This document shows, one piece after another, positions 39,503 through 49,573 of a stretch of 64,000 nt of DNA. The DNA is from Lachnospiraceae bacterium (GTDB lineage Bacteria; Bacillota; Clostridia; Lachnospirales; Lachnospiraceae), in contig JAQXFO010000001.1 of NCBI GenBank assembly GCA_029005135.1, positions 1 through 64,000 of the forward strand, read 5' to 3'. The notes beneath the pieces were generated by a model. It saw only the letters and a list, made by a program, of their open reading frames with translations. It was not told where the DNA came from and made no database searches. The position numbers and the translations under genes are program-made. Numbering within the stretch: the stretch's first letter is position 1; each line of letters starts with the position of its first letter.

Positions 39503-41008
39503 GTGACACAGGTTATGAACAAACGCTCGCGCTATTTCAGACTGGGTATGACGGCCTTCCTTGTGGTGGCCGCCAGCCTGCTGTTTTATTTTCTTCTGTT
39601 TAAAACATCGTCCCTGGCCTCCGGCATCAGAACCGTTATTCGTGTTCTGAATCCGGTCGTCTACGGCTTTGCCATTGCCTATATGCTGAATCCGGTCATG
39701 ACCCTGATCGAAAAAGCCATTCTGAAGATCTACACCCTTCAGAAGAGCCGGCCCGGGCGCCGGATGCGTTCCGCAATACGTATGTTTGCCACCTTCTGTT
39801 CTCTGGGACTGGTGATCCTGCTGGTCTACACGCTGTTCTCCCGTATCCTGCCGGAACTTTATGACAGCATCACCGGCATCATCAACAGTCTGCCGACCTA
39901 CATCAGCACCGTCGTGGAGTGGATGGATAATCTGCTGACCAATCAGAACAACGAGTATTTCACGGTGGAAGAGAGCGCCATCATTGACTTCTTCAACAGC
40001 TATTCCGACCGGCTTATGGCATGGCTGAACAACACAGCGGCTCCGAATCTTGAAGATATCATGACGAAGCTGACGAGCTCTGTCTGGCAAATCGTTGTCT
40101 TTTTCAAGAATCTTTTCATCGGTATGATCGTCTCTCTTTATGTCCTGATCTATAAAGACACGATCAAGGCCCGTATTAAGAGGGTGATTTACTGTCTGAC
40201 CAACATCACGACGGGAAATCAGATACTCCACAATCTGCGTTTTGTCGACCGCAAGTTCGGCGGTTTCCTGATCGGCAAGCTTATCGATTCGGCCATTATC
40301 GGCGTCATCTGCTACGTCTGCATGGCCCTGCTGTCAATGCCGTATCCGATGCTGGTGTCGATCTTCATCGGCCTGACCAACGTGATTCCGTTCTTCGGTC
40401 CCTTCATCGGTGCCGTGCCGTCCGTGATTCTGATTTTCTTCGTGGAACCGATCCAGGCCCTGTATTTTATGATCCTGATCCTGGTGCTTCAGCAGTTTGA
40501 CGGCAACTTCCTCGGCCCGAAGATCCTGGGCAACTCCGTCGGCATCTCAAGCTTCATGGTTCTGGTATCCATCACGATCTGCGGCGGCTTCTTCGGTATC
40601 TTCGGCATGATCATCGGTGTACCGCTTTTTGCCGTCATCTCCGCCGTCGGACAGGAATGGATTATCAAATTGTCGATAAAGAAAAAGATCCCGGGAGATG
40701 TGAACGATTACCGGGAACTGTGGAAGATCGATCCTGAGACACGCAAAAGTGTTACGGACAGAACGCCGCGCAGCCGTATTTCCCTCTATGAGGCGATCAA
40801 GTATCAAAGCCGCGATATGCGCGAATGCAGCTACGACATTAATACCAAACCCTGGGATAAGACTGTCGACAGTGTCAGACGGGAAATCGAGTATTCCGAG
40901 TGGTCTCGCCGCATGGAGACATGTGATCCGGTGGAAGAGACCGAGGACTTCGTCTCTTCGAATCCCAAGCTGCACCGTGATGCCGAAACATCAGAAGAAC
41001 ACATTTAG
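39503..41008 (+). CDS. AI-2E family transporter (start GTG 39503 or ATG 39515)
   Basis: Multi-TM; IIGVICYVCMALLSMPYPMLVSIFIGLTNVIPFFGPFIGAVPS; FDGNFLGPKILGNSVGISSFMVL. Confidence 0.9.
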   Translation: MTQVMNKRSRYFRLGMTAFLVVAASLLFYFLLFKTSSLASGIRTVIRVLNPVVYGFAIAYMLNPVMTLIEKAILKIYTLQKSRPGRRMRSAIRMFATFCSLGLVILLVYTLFSRILPELYDSITGIINSLPTYISTVVEWMDNLLTNQNNEYFTVEESAIIDFFNSYSDRLMAWLNNTAAPNLEDIMTKLTSSVWQIVVFFKNLFIGMIVSLYVLIYKDTIKARIKRVIYCLTNITTGNQILHNLRFVDRKFGGFLIGKLIDSAIIGVICYVCMALLSMPYPMLVSIFIGLTNVIPFFGPFIGAVPSVILIFFVEPIQALYFMILILVLQQFDGNFLGPKILGNSVGISSFMVLVSITICGGFFGIFGMIIGVPLFAVISAVGQEWIIKLSIKKKIPGDVNDYRELWKIDPETRKSVTDRTPRSRISLYEAIKYQSRDMRECSYDINTKPWDKTVDSVRREIEYSEWSRRMETCDPVEETEDFVSSNPKLHRDAETSEEHI

Positions 41009-42117
41009 GATTCAGACCCTTCGGAGTCAGGAACGGCGGCTTCTTCACGCAGCCGGACGGCTCCGGCGGCTCGGCGGCGCCGTTCATCGTCCATGGCGGC
41101 ATAATGACGCCTGGTGGTATTGACATCCTTATGGCCGAGGACATCGGCCACAAGATAAATATCGCCCGTTTCACGGTAAAGAGCGGTACCGTAAGTGCTT
41201 CGCAGCTTGTGGGGCGTGATCTTTTTGGCGGTTGTTACCGAGGAAGCGTATTTTTCCACCAGATTTTCAACAGCTCTGACGGTCAGACGTTTTTTCTGAG
41301 TGGAATAGAAGAGAGCGTGCTCGTGGCCGGGAACCGGCGTGATGCCGCTGCGGATTTCGAGATAAGCCCGGAGGGCCTTCTCGACCTCTTCGCCGAAATA
41401 AACAATGGCTTCGTTGCCGCCCTTGCGCGTGATGCGGATGCCGTTATTCCTGAAATCAACATCTTCAATATCGAGACCGACACATTCGGAGACACGGATG
41501 CCGGTACCCAAAAGGAGCGTGATCAAAGCCAGATCCCGTTCCTTTGTTTTTTGAAAATAAGCTCTGGCCTGACCTGTCAGTGTATCGCCGGCATGTTCGA
41601 CATGATCCAGAAGGGCTGCTACCTCATCGGCCTCCAATCGAACAATTGTTCGTTCGTGAACCTTCGGCATATCAACCAGAACCGTGGGATTCGTCGTGAT
41701 CATCTGCTGACGATAATAATAGGCATAAAAGCTGCGCAGGGATGATATTTTCCTCTTAAGGCCGCGTTCTCCGTTGGTGTAAGGCTTATTTTGCCCTTCT
41801 GAGGCCTCGGAATCGCCGGGAACGTACACTTTTAAGAATTCCATGTATTCCTCGATGTCACGGGCGTTAACGCGGTCGATGTCCTCCAGTGTGAAGTCTC
41901 TGAGATCATAGGCGGCATACAGCGGATTGGCCCGGCGCAGGAACTGAAAAAAGATGCGGATATCATAGGCATAGGATAACCGTGTTTTCGGCGAGGTGGA
42001 CGCGTCAATAGCCCGGAAATAATCGCGGACAAAAGGCGGCAGCGTTGCCAGAACCTCACGCAGCTTCAGCGTCAGGTCAATGGCTGTTTTCTGATGATAA
42101 GTCTGTCTGTCGGCCAT
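41005..42117 (-). CDS. Tyrosine recombinase, Xer-like
   Basis: SAM-like N-domain; LLGTGIRVSECVGLDIEDVD, TPHKLRSTYGTALY, LGHKDVNTTRRHYAAM catalytic R/HxxR/H/Y. Confidence 0.92.
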   Translation of the reverse strand: MADRQTYHQKTAIDLTLKLREVLATLPPFVRDYFRAIDASTSPKTRLSYAYDIRIFFQFLRRANPLYAAYDLRDFTLEDIDRVNARDIEEYMEFLKVYVPGDSEASEGQNKPYTNGERGLKRKISSLRSFYAYYYRQQMITTNPTVLVDMPKVHERTIVRLEADEVAALLDHVEHAGDTLTGQARAYFQKTKERDLALITLLLGTGIRVSECVGLDIEDVDFRNNGIRITRKGGNEAIVYFGEEVEKALRAYLEIRSGITPVPGHEHALFYSTQKKRLTVRAVENLVEKYASSVTTAKKITPHKLRSTYGTALYRETGDIYLVADVLGHKDVNTTRRHYAAMDDERRRRAAGAVRLREEAAVPDSEGSES

Positions 42118-42178
42118 GAAAGCATAACCTCCGAAAATCAAAAGGATTCCCGCACAAGCCTTGTTATGGGTTTGATTT

Positions 42179-42207
42179 ATCGTACCACGGCCTGTTTTCG
42201 ATGTCAA
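42179..42207 (-). promoter_or_regulatory. Putative promoter for Xer-like gene (TTGACA-17-TACGAT on - strand)
   Basis: + strand tgtcaa 42202-42207 and atcgta 42179-42184 with 17-nt spacing. Confidence 0.55.
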
Positions 42208-42210
42208 TCT

Positions 42211-42236
42211 ATTCGATAAACTCGCGTTTCGCGAAT
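42211..42236. repeat. Imperfect inverted repeat (11-bp arms, 9/11 match, 4-nt spacer) upstream of Xer-like gene
   Basis: ATTCGATAAAC-TCGC-GTTTCGCGAAT. Confidence 0.7.
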
Positions 42237-42239
42237 AAA

Positions 42240-42890
42240 TTAGCGGAGGTCAGGAGCGGTCTTCTCACGGTATCCCGACGGCTTGTCAGAAAAGAGACAG
42301 CTGCTCATAAGTCGGTTGATGATCCCGGTGCAGATTAGGGCTGCCGCTTCCCGCTCATCCGTCAGAAAACGCATCAGATCATCTGTCCCAATAAGAACCG
42401 GCATGCGCGGATGAATGGTGTTCATGCTGTCATTGGCTCCGGTGGTCAGAATCGAAAAGATATCCTCATCGCCGTGACGGTCATAGATACCGGCCAGATA
42501 AAGGACGGGTGAAGTGGGATCTGTCAGGCGGTAACGCCGATGACCGGCATCCCACTCATAGAAACCGGCTGCCGGCAGGACACAGCGCCGATGCTCAAAA
42601 CAGGCGGAAAAGCGCCGGTAACCCCGGAGGCTTTCGGTACGGGTATTGATAATTAGGCCGTGACTTATCGAGGGAAATCCCCATCGCATCCGGCGAAGGA
42701 CAGGTCCGGTTCGGCTGCTGTTCCGGTTATCCCGGCAAGCTGACGGTTCCGTGAGGGCTCCCGCCATCATCCCCGGTGCAACATCACATGCCGCCGGCGT
42801 CTCAGCCGCCTGAGCTGCCGGGGCTGTTGACGGCCACTCTTTGTATACACGTTCCCAGGTATCGCTTTCGATATAAAAACGTCCGCACAT
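42240..42890 (-). CDS. SOS response-associated peptidase (YedK/HMCES family)
   Basis: MCGRFYIE N-terminal catalytic Cys2; NTRTESLRGYRRFSACFEHRRCVLPAAGFYEW; IHPRMPVLI. Confidence 0.95.
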   Translation of the reverse strand: MCGRFYIESDTWERVYKEWPSTAPAAQAAETPAACDVAPGMMAGALTEPSACRDNRNSSRTGPVLRRMRWGFPSISHGLIINTRTESLRGYRRFSACFEHRRCVLPAAGFYEWDAGHRRYRLTDPTSPVLYLAGIYDRHGDEDIFSILTTGANDSMNTIHPRMPVLIGTDDLMRFLTDEREAAALICTGIINRLMSSCLFSDKPSGYREKTAPDLR

Positions 42891-42910
42891 AAGGTTGTCT
42901 CACATGACTG

Positions 42911-44179
42911 TCAGCTGAAAAAGATATCATTAAAGGGCATCCGGGAAAGCACGGTCATCAGTTCCCCGGTGGAGCGCAGCACTTCATCGGTGATATGACG
43001 GCGGCGCGGATAGCGTCCGGCACGGTAATTCTCGATAATCACCTCGTAGCGATCATAGGCCCGGCGTATGGCGCTGTCCCAGGAGATATAAAGCTCCTCT
43101 GCTGCTCTCTCGCCGGCCTGCTTCATTGCCTCGGGATACCGGCAGAGAACGGCCAGTTTGGCAGCCAGGGATGCGGCTGTCTCGGTCATCAGGAAGCCGT
43201 TGCGGTCTTCGGTCACATCCTCCGCGGCACAGCTGTCCCTGACAAGAATCGAGGCCAGGGAACTGGCGGCGGCTTCACGGACCACAAGGCCGTTGGTATC
43301 GTAGCTGGAAGGGAACAGGAACAGATCGGCGCGGCAGTACCAGGCCTTCAGGGCCTTTCTGTCACGGACAGCGCCCGTGAAGATTACCTTGTCACCGAGC
43401 TTCAGCTGATCCGCGTAGGCCCGGATATCCAGAGCATCGGCACCGTCACCTATAAAAACCATACGGAAATCCATATTCTGGGATTTCAGGCCTTCCATGG
43501 CATCCAGAATGATGCGGATACCCTTATACCACATCATACGTCCCACAAAGAGAAATACCGGGACGCCATCCGGCAGATCATAGCCCTTGACCGTCTCCCT
43601 GATATAGCCGTCGTCCAGACGGCCAAGCGGCATATCGACACCGTTCGGCATAACGATGTAATCGCCTTCGTAGCCGAGGCTCTTCAGATTATCGCCGGCA
43701 CCGCGGCTGACGGTCCATACCTCATCACAGGCTGAAATGTTGCTGATCATCAGCTTAACAACGTTTTCCGACAAAAGCTTCAGCTTAAAGGCTTTGAGGA
43801 GGTCCACATCGTATTTGGTATGATAGGTAAACACCACCGGGGCCTTCAGCTTAAAGCGTGTCTCCCGGGCAATGAGCAGAGCGGCGCTGGGACAATGACA
43901 ATGCATCAGCTCCGTTTTCTCATTCTTCATGGCCTTTAAAACGGTCGGCGAAAAAGGCACACCGGCCATGTAACCGATAAAATTCCTCACATCCAGGCTC
44001 GGATAACGGATAACGGGAAAAGGAAACTGCTCGTCGCAGGCATCCGGATAATCCGGGGTGATCACCATCGCATGGCCGAGCTCTTTCTCAATAACCGTGG
44101 CGTAATTCACCACGGTATTGGCGACGCCGTCGATCTGCGGCGGAAACGAATCGTTTAATAAGGCGATATTGTGCTTCAT
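42911..44179 (-). CDS. Family 4 glycosyltransferase (glycolipid-type)
   Basis: LLNDSFPPQIDGVANTVVNYA; MPNGVDM; FVGRMMWYKGIRIILDAM; FPSSYDTNGLVVREAAAS. Confidence 0.92.
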   Translation of the reverse strand: MKHNIALLNDSFPPQIDGVANTVVNYATVIEKELGHAMVITPDYPDACDEQFPFPVIRYPSLDVRNFIGYMAGVPFSPTVLKAMKNEKTELMHCHCPSAALLIARETRFKLKAPVVFTYHTKYDVDLLKAFKLKLLSENVVKLMISNISACDEVWTVSRGAGDNLKSLGYEGDYIVMPNGVDMPLGRLDDGYIRETVKGYDLPDGVPVFLFVGRMMWYKGIRIILDAMEGLKSQNMDFRMVFIGDGADALDIRAYADQLKLGDKVIFTGAVRDRKALKAWYCRADLFLFPSSYDTNGLVVREAAASSLASILVRDSCAAEDVTEDRNGFLMTETAASLAAKLAVLCRYPEAMKQAGERAAEELYISWDSAIRRAYDRYEVIIENYRAGRYPRRRHITDEVLRSTGELMTVLSRMPFNDIFFS

Positions 44180-44300
44180 GCGCTTTCTCTCCTTTTAACA
44201 TGGCTGTCGTCAGCATTATACCATTAAAACGATCGCCGGCAGAGAAAGAATGCAAAGCAACGGGAAAGGTTTATACAGGGGTATGATTGGAGATAAAGAT

Positions 44301-44337
44301 AGCGGCGGGCGCTTTTCGGGGAGATACGTCCGCCGCT
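44301..44337. terminator. GC-rich hairpin downstream of LysM gene, possible terminator
   Basis: AGCGGCGG (44301-44308)/CCGCCGCT (44330-44337). Confidence 0.4.
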
Positions 44338-44382
44338 GTCAGGGGTTGACATGACGTTGAGAAGGTGCTGTTGGTTCCTGAA

Positions 44383-44733
44383 TCAGGATACGGTATGGAT
44401 CGGGATGATCAGATAACGGCCGGCATGGATGCTATCGCCTTGCAGGGCATTCGCCTCCCGGATCTCATCGATATAACAGCGGATATCCGTGCCGACCGGT
44501 CGGGTCTCAGAGGCAATGGACCAGAGGGTTTCCCCCTCTCTGATAAGACGGCTGCTGTAGTCGATGCTCTCCTGTCTCTCGATGGCGGCGGCCTGAGCGG
44601 AAACGGCAGTGCCGGCGGCAGCAGCGATGCCGGCCGCGGCAATAAGAATCATGAGAACGATCAGGGTTCTGAAACGGCGTCGTCTGATCTGACGACCCTG
44701 AGTGCGTCGGGATGCGGCTGCGGCAGTTCTCAT
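44383..44733 (-). CDS. Small membrane-anchored LysM protein, YneA-like (SOS cell-division inhibitor candidate)
   Basis: TM LIVLMILIAAAGIAAAAG; REGETLWSIASETRPVGTDIRCYIDEIREANAL..IHAGRYLIIP LysM; divergent from lexA; RBS ggaggtaacctcATG. Confidence 0.85.
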   Translation of the reverse strand: MRTAAAASRRTQGRQIRRRRFRTLIVLMILIAAAGIAAAAGTAVSAQAAAIERQESIDYSSRLIREGETLWSIASETRPVGTDIRCYIDEIREANALQGDSIHAGRYLIIPIHTVS

Positions 44734-44765
44734 GAGGTTACCTCCGATGATCGAATATTTGTTCG

Positions 44766-44849
44766 CGAACATGTGTTCTGATAAGATACTAACACCCGAA
44801 CAGATGTTTGTCAACCGAAAGTCGAACATATTTTCGGAACAAATGTTTG
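44766..44849. promoter_or_regulatory. Cluster of four LexA-box-like operators in lexA/LysM divergent promoter region
   Basis: CGAACATGTGTTCT (44766), CGAACAGATGTTTG (44797), CGAACATATTTTCG (44823), GGAACAAATGTTTG (44836); compare CGAAC-N4-GTTCG. Confidence 0.9.
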
Positions 44850-44911
44850 CTTTCCCCTCATCAATCTGTTAGAATTAAAACAGACATTCATTAAGAGAAA
44901 GGGGCAGCTCT

Positions 44912-45538
44912 ATGGATTACGGAAAGATAACAGGTAAACAGAAAGACATCCTTGACTATATTAAGAACGAGATCCTGAACAAGGGCTACCCGCCCTCCGT
45001 GCGCGATATCTGCCAGGCCGTAGGACTCAAGTCGACCTCGTCGGTGCATGCCCATCTGGAGACACTGGAGAAAAACGGCTACATTCGGCGTGATCCGACG
45101 AAGCCCCGCACGATCGAGATCGTCGACGATACCTTCAACCTCACGCGGCGTGAGGTCGTGAATGTGCCTCTGGTTGGTACCGTGGCCGCCGGTCAGCCTC
45201 TGCTGGCCGTCGAGAATATTGAAAGCTACTTTCCTCTTCCGGCGGAGAATCTGCCCCGCAATCAGGTTTTCATGCTGAATGTCAAGGGCGATTCGATGAT
45301 CCAGGCCGGTATCTTCAACGGCGATCAGATCATCGTCGAACAGCGTCAGGACGTGCGCAGCGGGGATATCGTAGTAGCCATACTGGACGATTCTGCCACC
45401 GTCAAGACCTACTATCGGGAGAAGGGGTACATCCGTCTTCAGCCGGAAAATGACAGTCTCGACCCCATCATCGTCGAACCGGGGCAGCCGATCCAGATCG
45501 TCGGCAAGGTTATCGGCGTCCTGCGTTTCATGCGCTGA
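44912..45538 (+). CDS. lexA: LexA repressor
   Basis: wHTH YPPSVRDICQAVGLKSTSSVHAHLETLEKNGYIRRDPTKPRTIEI; VGTVAAGQP cleavage site; VKGDSMIQAGI. Confidence 0.98.
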   Translation: MDYGKITGKQKDILDYIKNEILNKGYPPSVRDICQAVGLKSTSSVHAHLETLEKNGYIRRDPTKPRTIEIVDDTFNLTRREVVNVPLVGTVAAGQPLLAVENIESYFPLPAENLPRNQVFMLNVKGDSMIQAGIFNGDQIIVEQRQDVRSGDIVVAILDDSATVKTYYREKGYIRLQPENDSLDPIIVEPGQPIQIVGKVIGVLRFMR

Positions 45539-45623
45539 CGTGCCGCGGCAAACGAAGCGGCCGATGACCGTGGCAGACGCCGGTATCCGATGACCGCCAA
45601 CCACCGGGTTCCTATATCATAAT

Positions 45624-45671
45624 AAAACAGCTTCACTCTGCCGCCTGGGCGTGTCGGGAGGAAGCTGTTTT
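45624..45671. terminator. Bidirectional terminator between convergent lexA and rsfS
   Basis: AAAACAGCTTC (45624-45634) / GAAGCTGTTTT (45661-45671). Confidence 0.8.
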
Positions 45672-45726
45672 GTTATGACCGTATCTGTCTGAACACGATG
45701 ACGTTGTCTCGGAGATACGCCGGCGT

Positions 45727-46086
45727 TTACGCCAGCGTCGTCCAGTCGACAGCCGTGCCGTCCTTCCAAATGCGTTCAATATTGTAGAAATCGCGGTTTT
45801 CCGTGTCGAAGACATGGACAACGATGTCCTGATAATCCAGAAGTGTCCAGCCGCCGCGGCGGAAGCCTTCGATATTTTTGGCTTCATAGCCGGCTTTGGA
45901 CATTTCAAAATCCACATTTTCGACCATCGCATCGGTCTGACTGTCGTTGCTGCCGCTGGCGATCACGAAATAATCCGCCAGCGTTGAGATCTCACTGATA
46001 TCGATCACCTTGATGTCGATGGCCTTTTTGGCATCAAGAGCGCGGCAGACGATGCCGACGGCCTTCAGACTGTCTTCTTTGTTCAT
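45727..46086 (-). CDS. rsfS: Ribosome silencing factor RsfS
   Basis: ISTLADYFVIASGSNDSQTDAMVENV; GGWTLLDYQDIVVHVF. Confidence 0.95.
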   Translation of the reverse strand: MNKEDSLKAVGIVCRALDAKKAIDIKVIDISEISTLADYFVIASGSNDSQTDAMVENVDFEMSKAGYEAKNIEGFRRGGWTLLDYQDIVVHVFDTENRDFYNIERIWKDGTAVDWTTLA

Positions 46087-46718
46087 AGTGTTTCCTCCTC
46101 TTCTGCCCCCGGTTTCGGGGCTGTCCTGCCGAAGCGGCTGTCATGGCGTTCCCGGTAGTACTCAAAGGCTTCCCGGGTGGTCTCATCGATGGCGTCCGCT
46201 GTGGTATCGAGATAATTCAGTGTATTTTCCAGAATCATATAGCAGCATTCCTCGAGATCCCGAAAGGCTTCCCGGCGGCAACGCGGCAGATCCGCCGTCT
46301 TATTACGGCCCGGTTCGATGTAATCGGCGATGAAAATGATCATTTCCAGGACGGACATGCCGGGTTTTCCGGTGGTGTGCCAGCGGATAGCACTGAGGAT
46401 TTCCGGATCGGTGATGCCGAATTTTCTTTCAGCTACGGCCGCACCGAGCCTGGCGTGAAGCAGGAAGGGGTGCGCCTCCTCGAAGGGCGTCACGGAGATG
46501 CCGTATTTGCGGCAGCGCTTCAGCTTTTCGTCGTCATCAAGCTGCTTGGCTGCATCGTGCAGAAGCGCAGCGGTCTGAGCTCTGTTGATATCTTCGCCGA
46601 AGGCCATGGCCATGGCGGCGGCGGTATAACGGACGCCGACAGTATGCTCAAAACGCCGGCTGTCCATCATTTTTCTGACCTTTTTTTCAATGTCGGCCAG
46701 ATCACAGCAATCTTTCAT
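46083..46718 (-). CDS. yqeK: HD-domain bis(5'-nucleosyl)-tetraphosphatase, YqeK family
   Basis: RFEHTVGVRYTAAAMA; AALLHDAAKQL; AIRWHTTGKPGMSVLEMIIFIADYIEPGR. Confidence 0.95.
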   Translation of the reverse strand: MKDCCDLADIEKKVRKMMDSRRFEHTVGVRYTAAAMAMAFGEDINRAQTAALLHDAAKQLDDDEKLKRCRKYGISVTPFEEAHPFLLHARLGAAVAERKFGITDPEILSAIRWHTTGKPGMSVLEMIIFIADYIEPGRNKTADLPRCRREAFRDLEECCYMILENTLNYLDTTADAIDETTREAFEYYRERHDSRFGRTAPKPGAEEEETL

Positions 46719-47356
46719 ATTTCACCTTCAGCAGAATCTTCCGGTAGTGATTCATAGAGATGATGGACCATCATATAGTGACGGACCTTTTCCGGTACAT
46801 AATAGCGGACGCTGCGCCCGGCGGCGATCCAGCGGCGGATATCGCGGGAAGCTATGTCGATATTGGGCGTATCCAGGATGACGATGCGGGCGCCGTATTT
46901 GTCTTCAAGAAAATGCACGGTTTCCTCAAGGGCCGTTCTGTCCACATGGTGACGCGTCGCGGCGACCAGTGTGCAGGCGGCGGCGATGCGGCCCGGCTCA
47001 CGCCAGCCGTCAAAGTCAAAGAGGGAGTCGGCGCCCAGGATAAAGAAAATCTCGCGCTCCTTATCCTCCGCCTTCATGGCCTCCAGGGTGCGGTAGGTGT
47101 AACTGTAGCCCTCCTCGTGCATTTCATAGAGAGACAATTCAAAATGGCTGTTGTCACCGATGGCCAGACGGACCATCTCCACACGGTCTTCGTTGGAAGC
47201 CCGGCCCTGTCGGTTCAGCTTGTGGGGCGGATTGCCGGCAGGCATAAAAAGGACCTTGTCCAGATCAAGCTGGCGGCAGGCGTCCTCAGCCAGGATCAGA
47301 TGGCCGATATGGATCGGGTCAAAGGTGCCGCCCATGATACCGATGCGCTCTCCCAT
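46715..47356 (-). CDS. nadD: Nicotinate-nucleotide adenylyltransferase
   Basis: IGIMGGTFDPIHIGHLILAE; FILGADSLFDFDGWREP; IDIASRDIRRWIAAGRSVRYYVP. Confidence 0.97.
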   Translation of the reverse strand: MGERIGIMGGTFDPIHIGHLILAEDACRQLDLDKVLFMPAGNPPHKLNRQGRASNEDRVEMVRLAIGDNSHFELSLYEMHEEGYSYTYRTLEAMKAEDKEREIFFILGADSLFDFDGWREPGRIAAACTLVAATRHHVDRTALEETVHFLEDKYGARIVILDTPNIDIASRDIRRWIAAGRSVRYYVPEKVRHYMMVHHLYESLPEDSAEGEI

Positions 47357-47361
47357 AATCT

Positions 47362-48769
<1,408 letters not shown>

Positions 48770-48784
48770 CAGGTCTGCTTGCTC

Positions 48785-49060
48785 TTATTCGGCTGTTTCG
48801 GCCTGTTCAACGAGCTCGATGCAGCACTGCTTTCTGTACTTGCCGAGTCTCTTGAAGCGGACGATACCGTCAGCCTTGGCATACAGGGTATCATCACCGC
48901 CGATACCGACGTTTTCACCCGGATGGATATGTGTACCGCGCTGTCTGTAAAGGATGTTGCCGGCCTTTACGAACTGTCCGTCAGCTCTCTTAGCGCCTAA
49001 GCGTTTAGCTTCGGAATCACGGCCGTTTTTCGTTGAGCCTACGCCCTTTTTATGTGCCAT
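48785..49060 (-). CDS. rpmA: 50S ribosomal protein L27 (bL27), no N-terminal extension
   Basis: [52 protein letters not shown]. Confidence 0.98.
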   Translation of the reverse strand: MAHKKGVGSTKNGRDSEAKRLGAKRADGQFVKAGNILYRQRGTHIHPGENVGIGGDDTLYAKADGIVRFKRLGKYRKQCCIELVEQAETAE

Positions 49061-49096
49061 TAGATTTCACCTCCGATGCTCTGGATTCTGTGTTCT

Positions 49097-49402
49097 TTAA
49101 CCGTTGATCTTCGTGATGCGAACAGCCGTGAAGCTCTGTCTGTGACCGTTCTTCTTGTGATAACCGGTTTTGGCTTTGTATCTGTAGACAATAACCTTCT
49201 TAGCACGTGCGTTGCGGATGACTGTTGCTTCAACAGTTGCACCCTTCACGTCTTCGCCGACTTTAAGGCCATCGCCGCTGATTGCCAGAACATCGTCAAA
49301 TGTCACTGTTTCGCCGGCTTCTTTGCCAAGCTTTTCAACTCTGATGATATCGCCTTCGGCCACTTTGTACTGTTTACCACCTGTTGCAATAACTGCGTAC
49401 AT
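49097..49402 (-). CDS. rplU: 50S ribosomal protein L21 (bL21)
   Basis: [63 protein letters not shown]. Confidence 0.98.
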   Translation of the reverse strand: MYAVIATGGKQYKVAEGDIIRVEKLGKEAGETVTFDDVLAISGDGLKVGEDVKGATVEATVIRNARAKKVIVYRYKAKTGYHKKNGHRQSFTAVRITKING

Positions 49403-49485
49403 GAAGCGTACCTCCTTCTTATCATTACTCGCCAGATGTGGCGTCTGCGCTGTGCAGAACTTGCAGGCCTCTCTGTGCGGCATAC
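49403..49485 (-). promoter_or_regulatory. Putative L21 leader (structured 5' UTR of rplU)
   Basis: Two tandem hairpins on - strand: TCTGC-acagc-GCAGA (49444-49458) and CGCCA-catc-TGGCG (49430-49443), upstream of the RBS. Confidence 0.6.
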
Positions 49486-49491
49486 TCAGGT

Positions 49492-49520
49492 ATAGTAACA
49501 CAATCAGCTGACACAGTCAA
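49492..49520 (-). promoter_or_regulatory. Sigma-A promoter of rplU-rpmA
   Basis: - strand TTGACT (49520-49515)-17-TACTAT (49497-49492). Confidence 0.75.
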
Positions 49521-49573
49521 ACATTTTTTTCGAAATGTGCTGTTTCCGGGCTATTTCAGCCGTTTTTCCCGTA

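Noticed and set aside
42211-42236. Canonical dif site next to the Xer-like gene
   Set aside because: Lacks the TTATGT-type XerD arm and the 6-bp central region; kept only as an uncharacterised inverted repeat.
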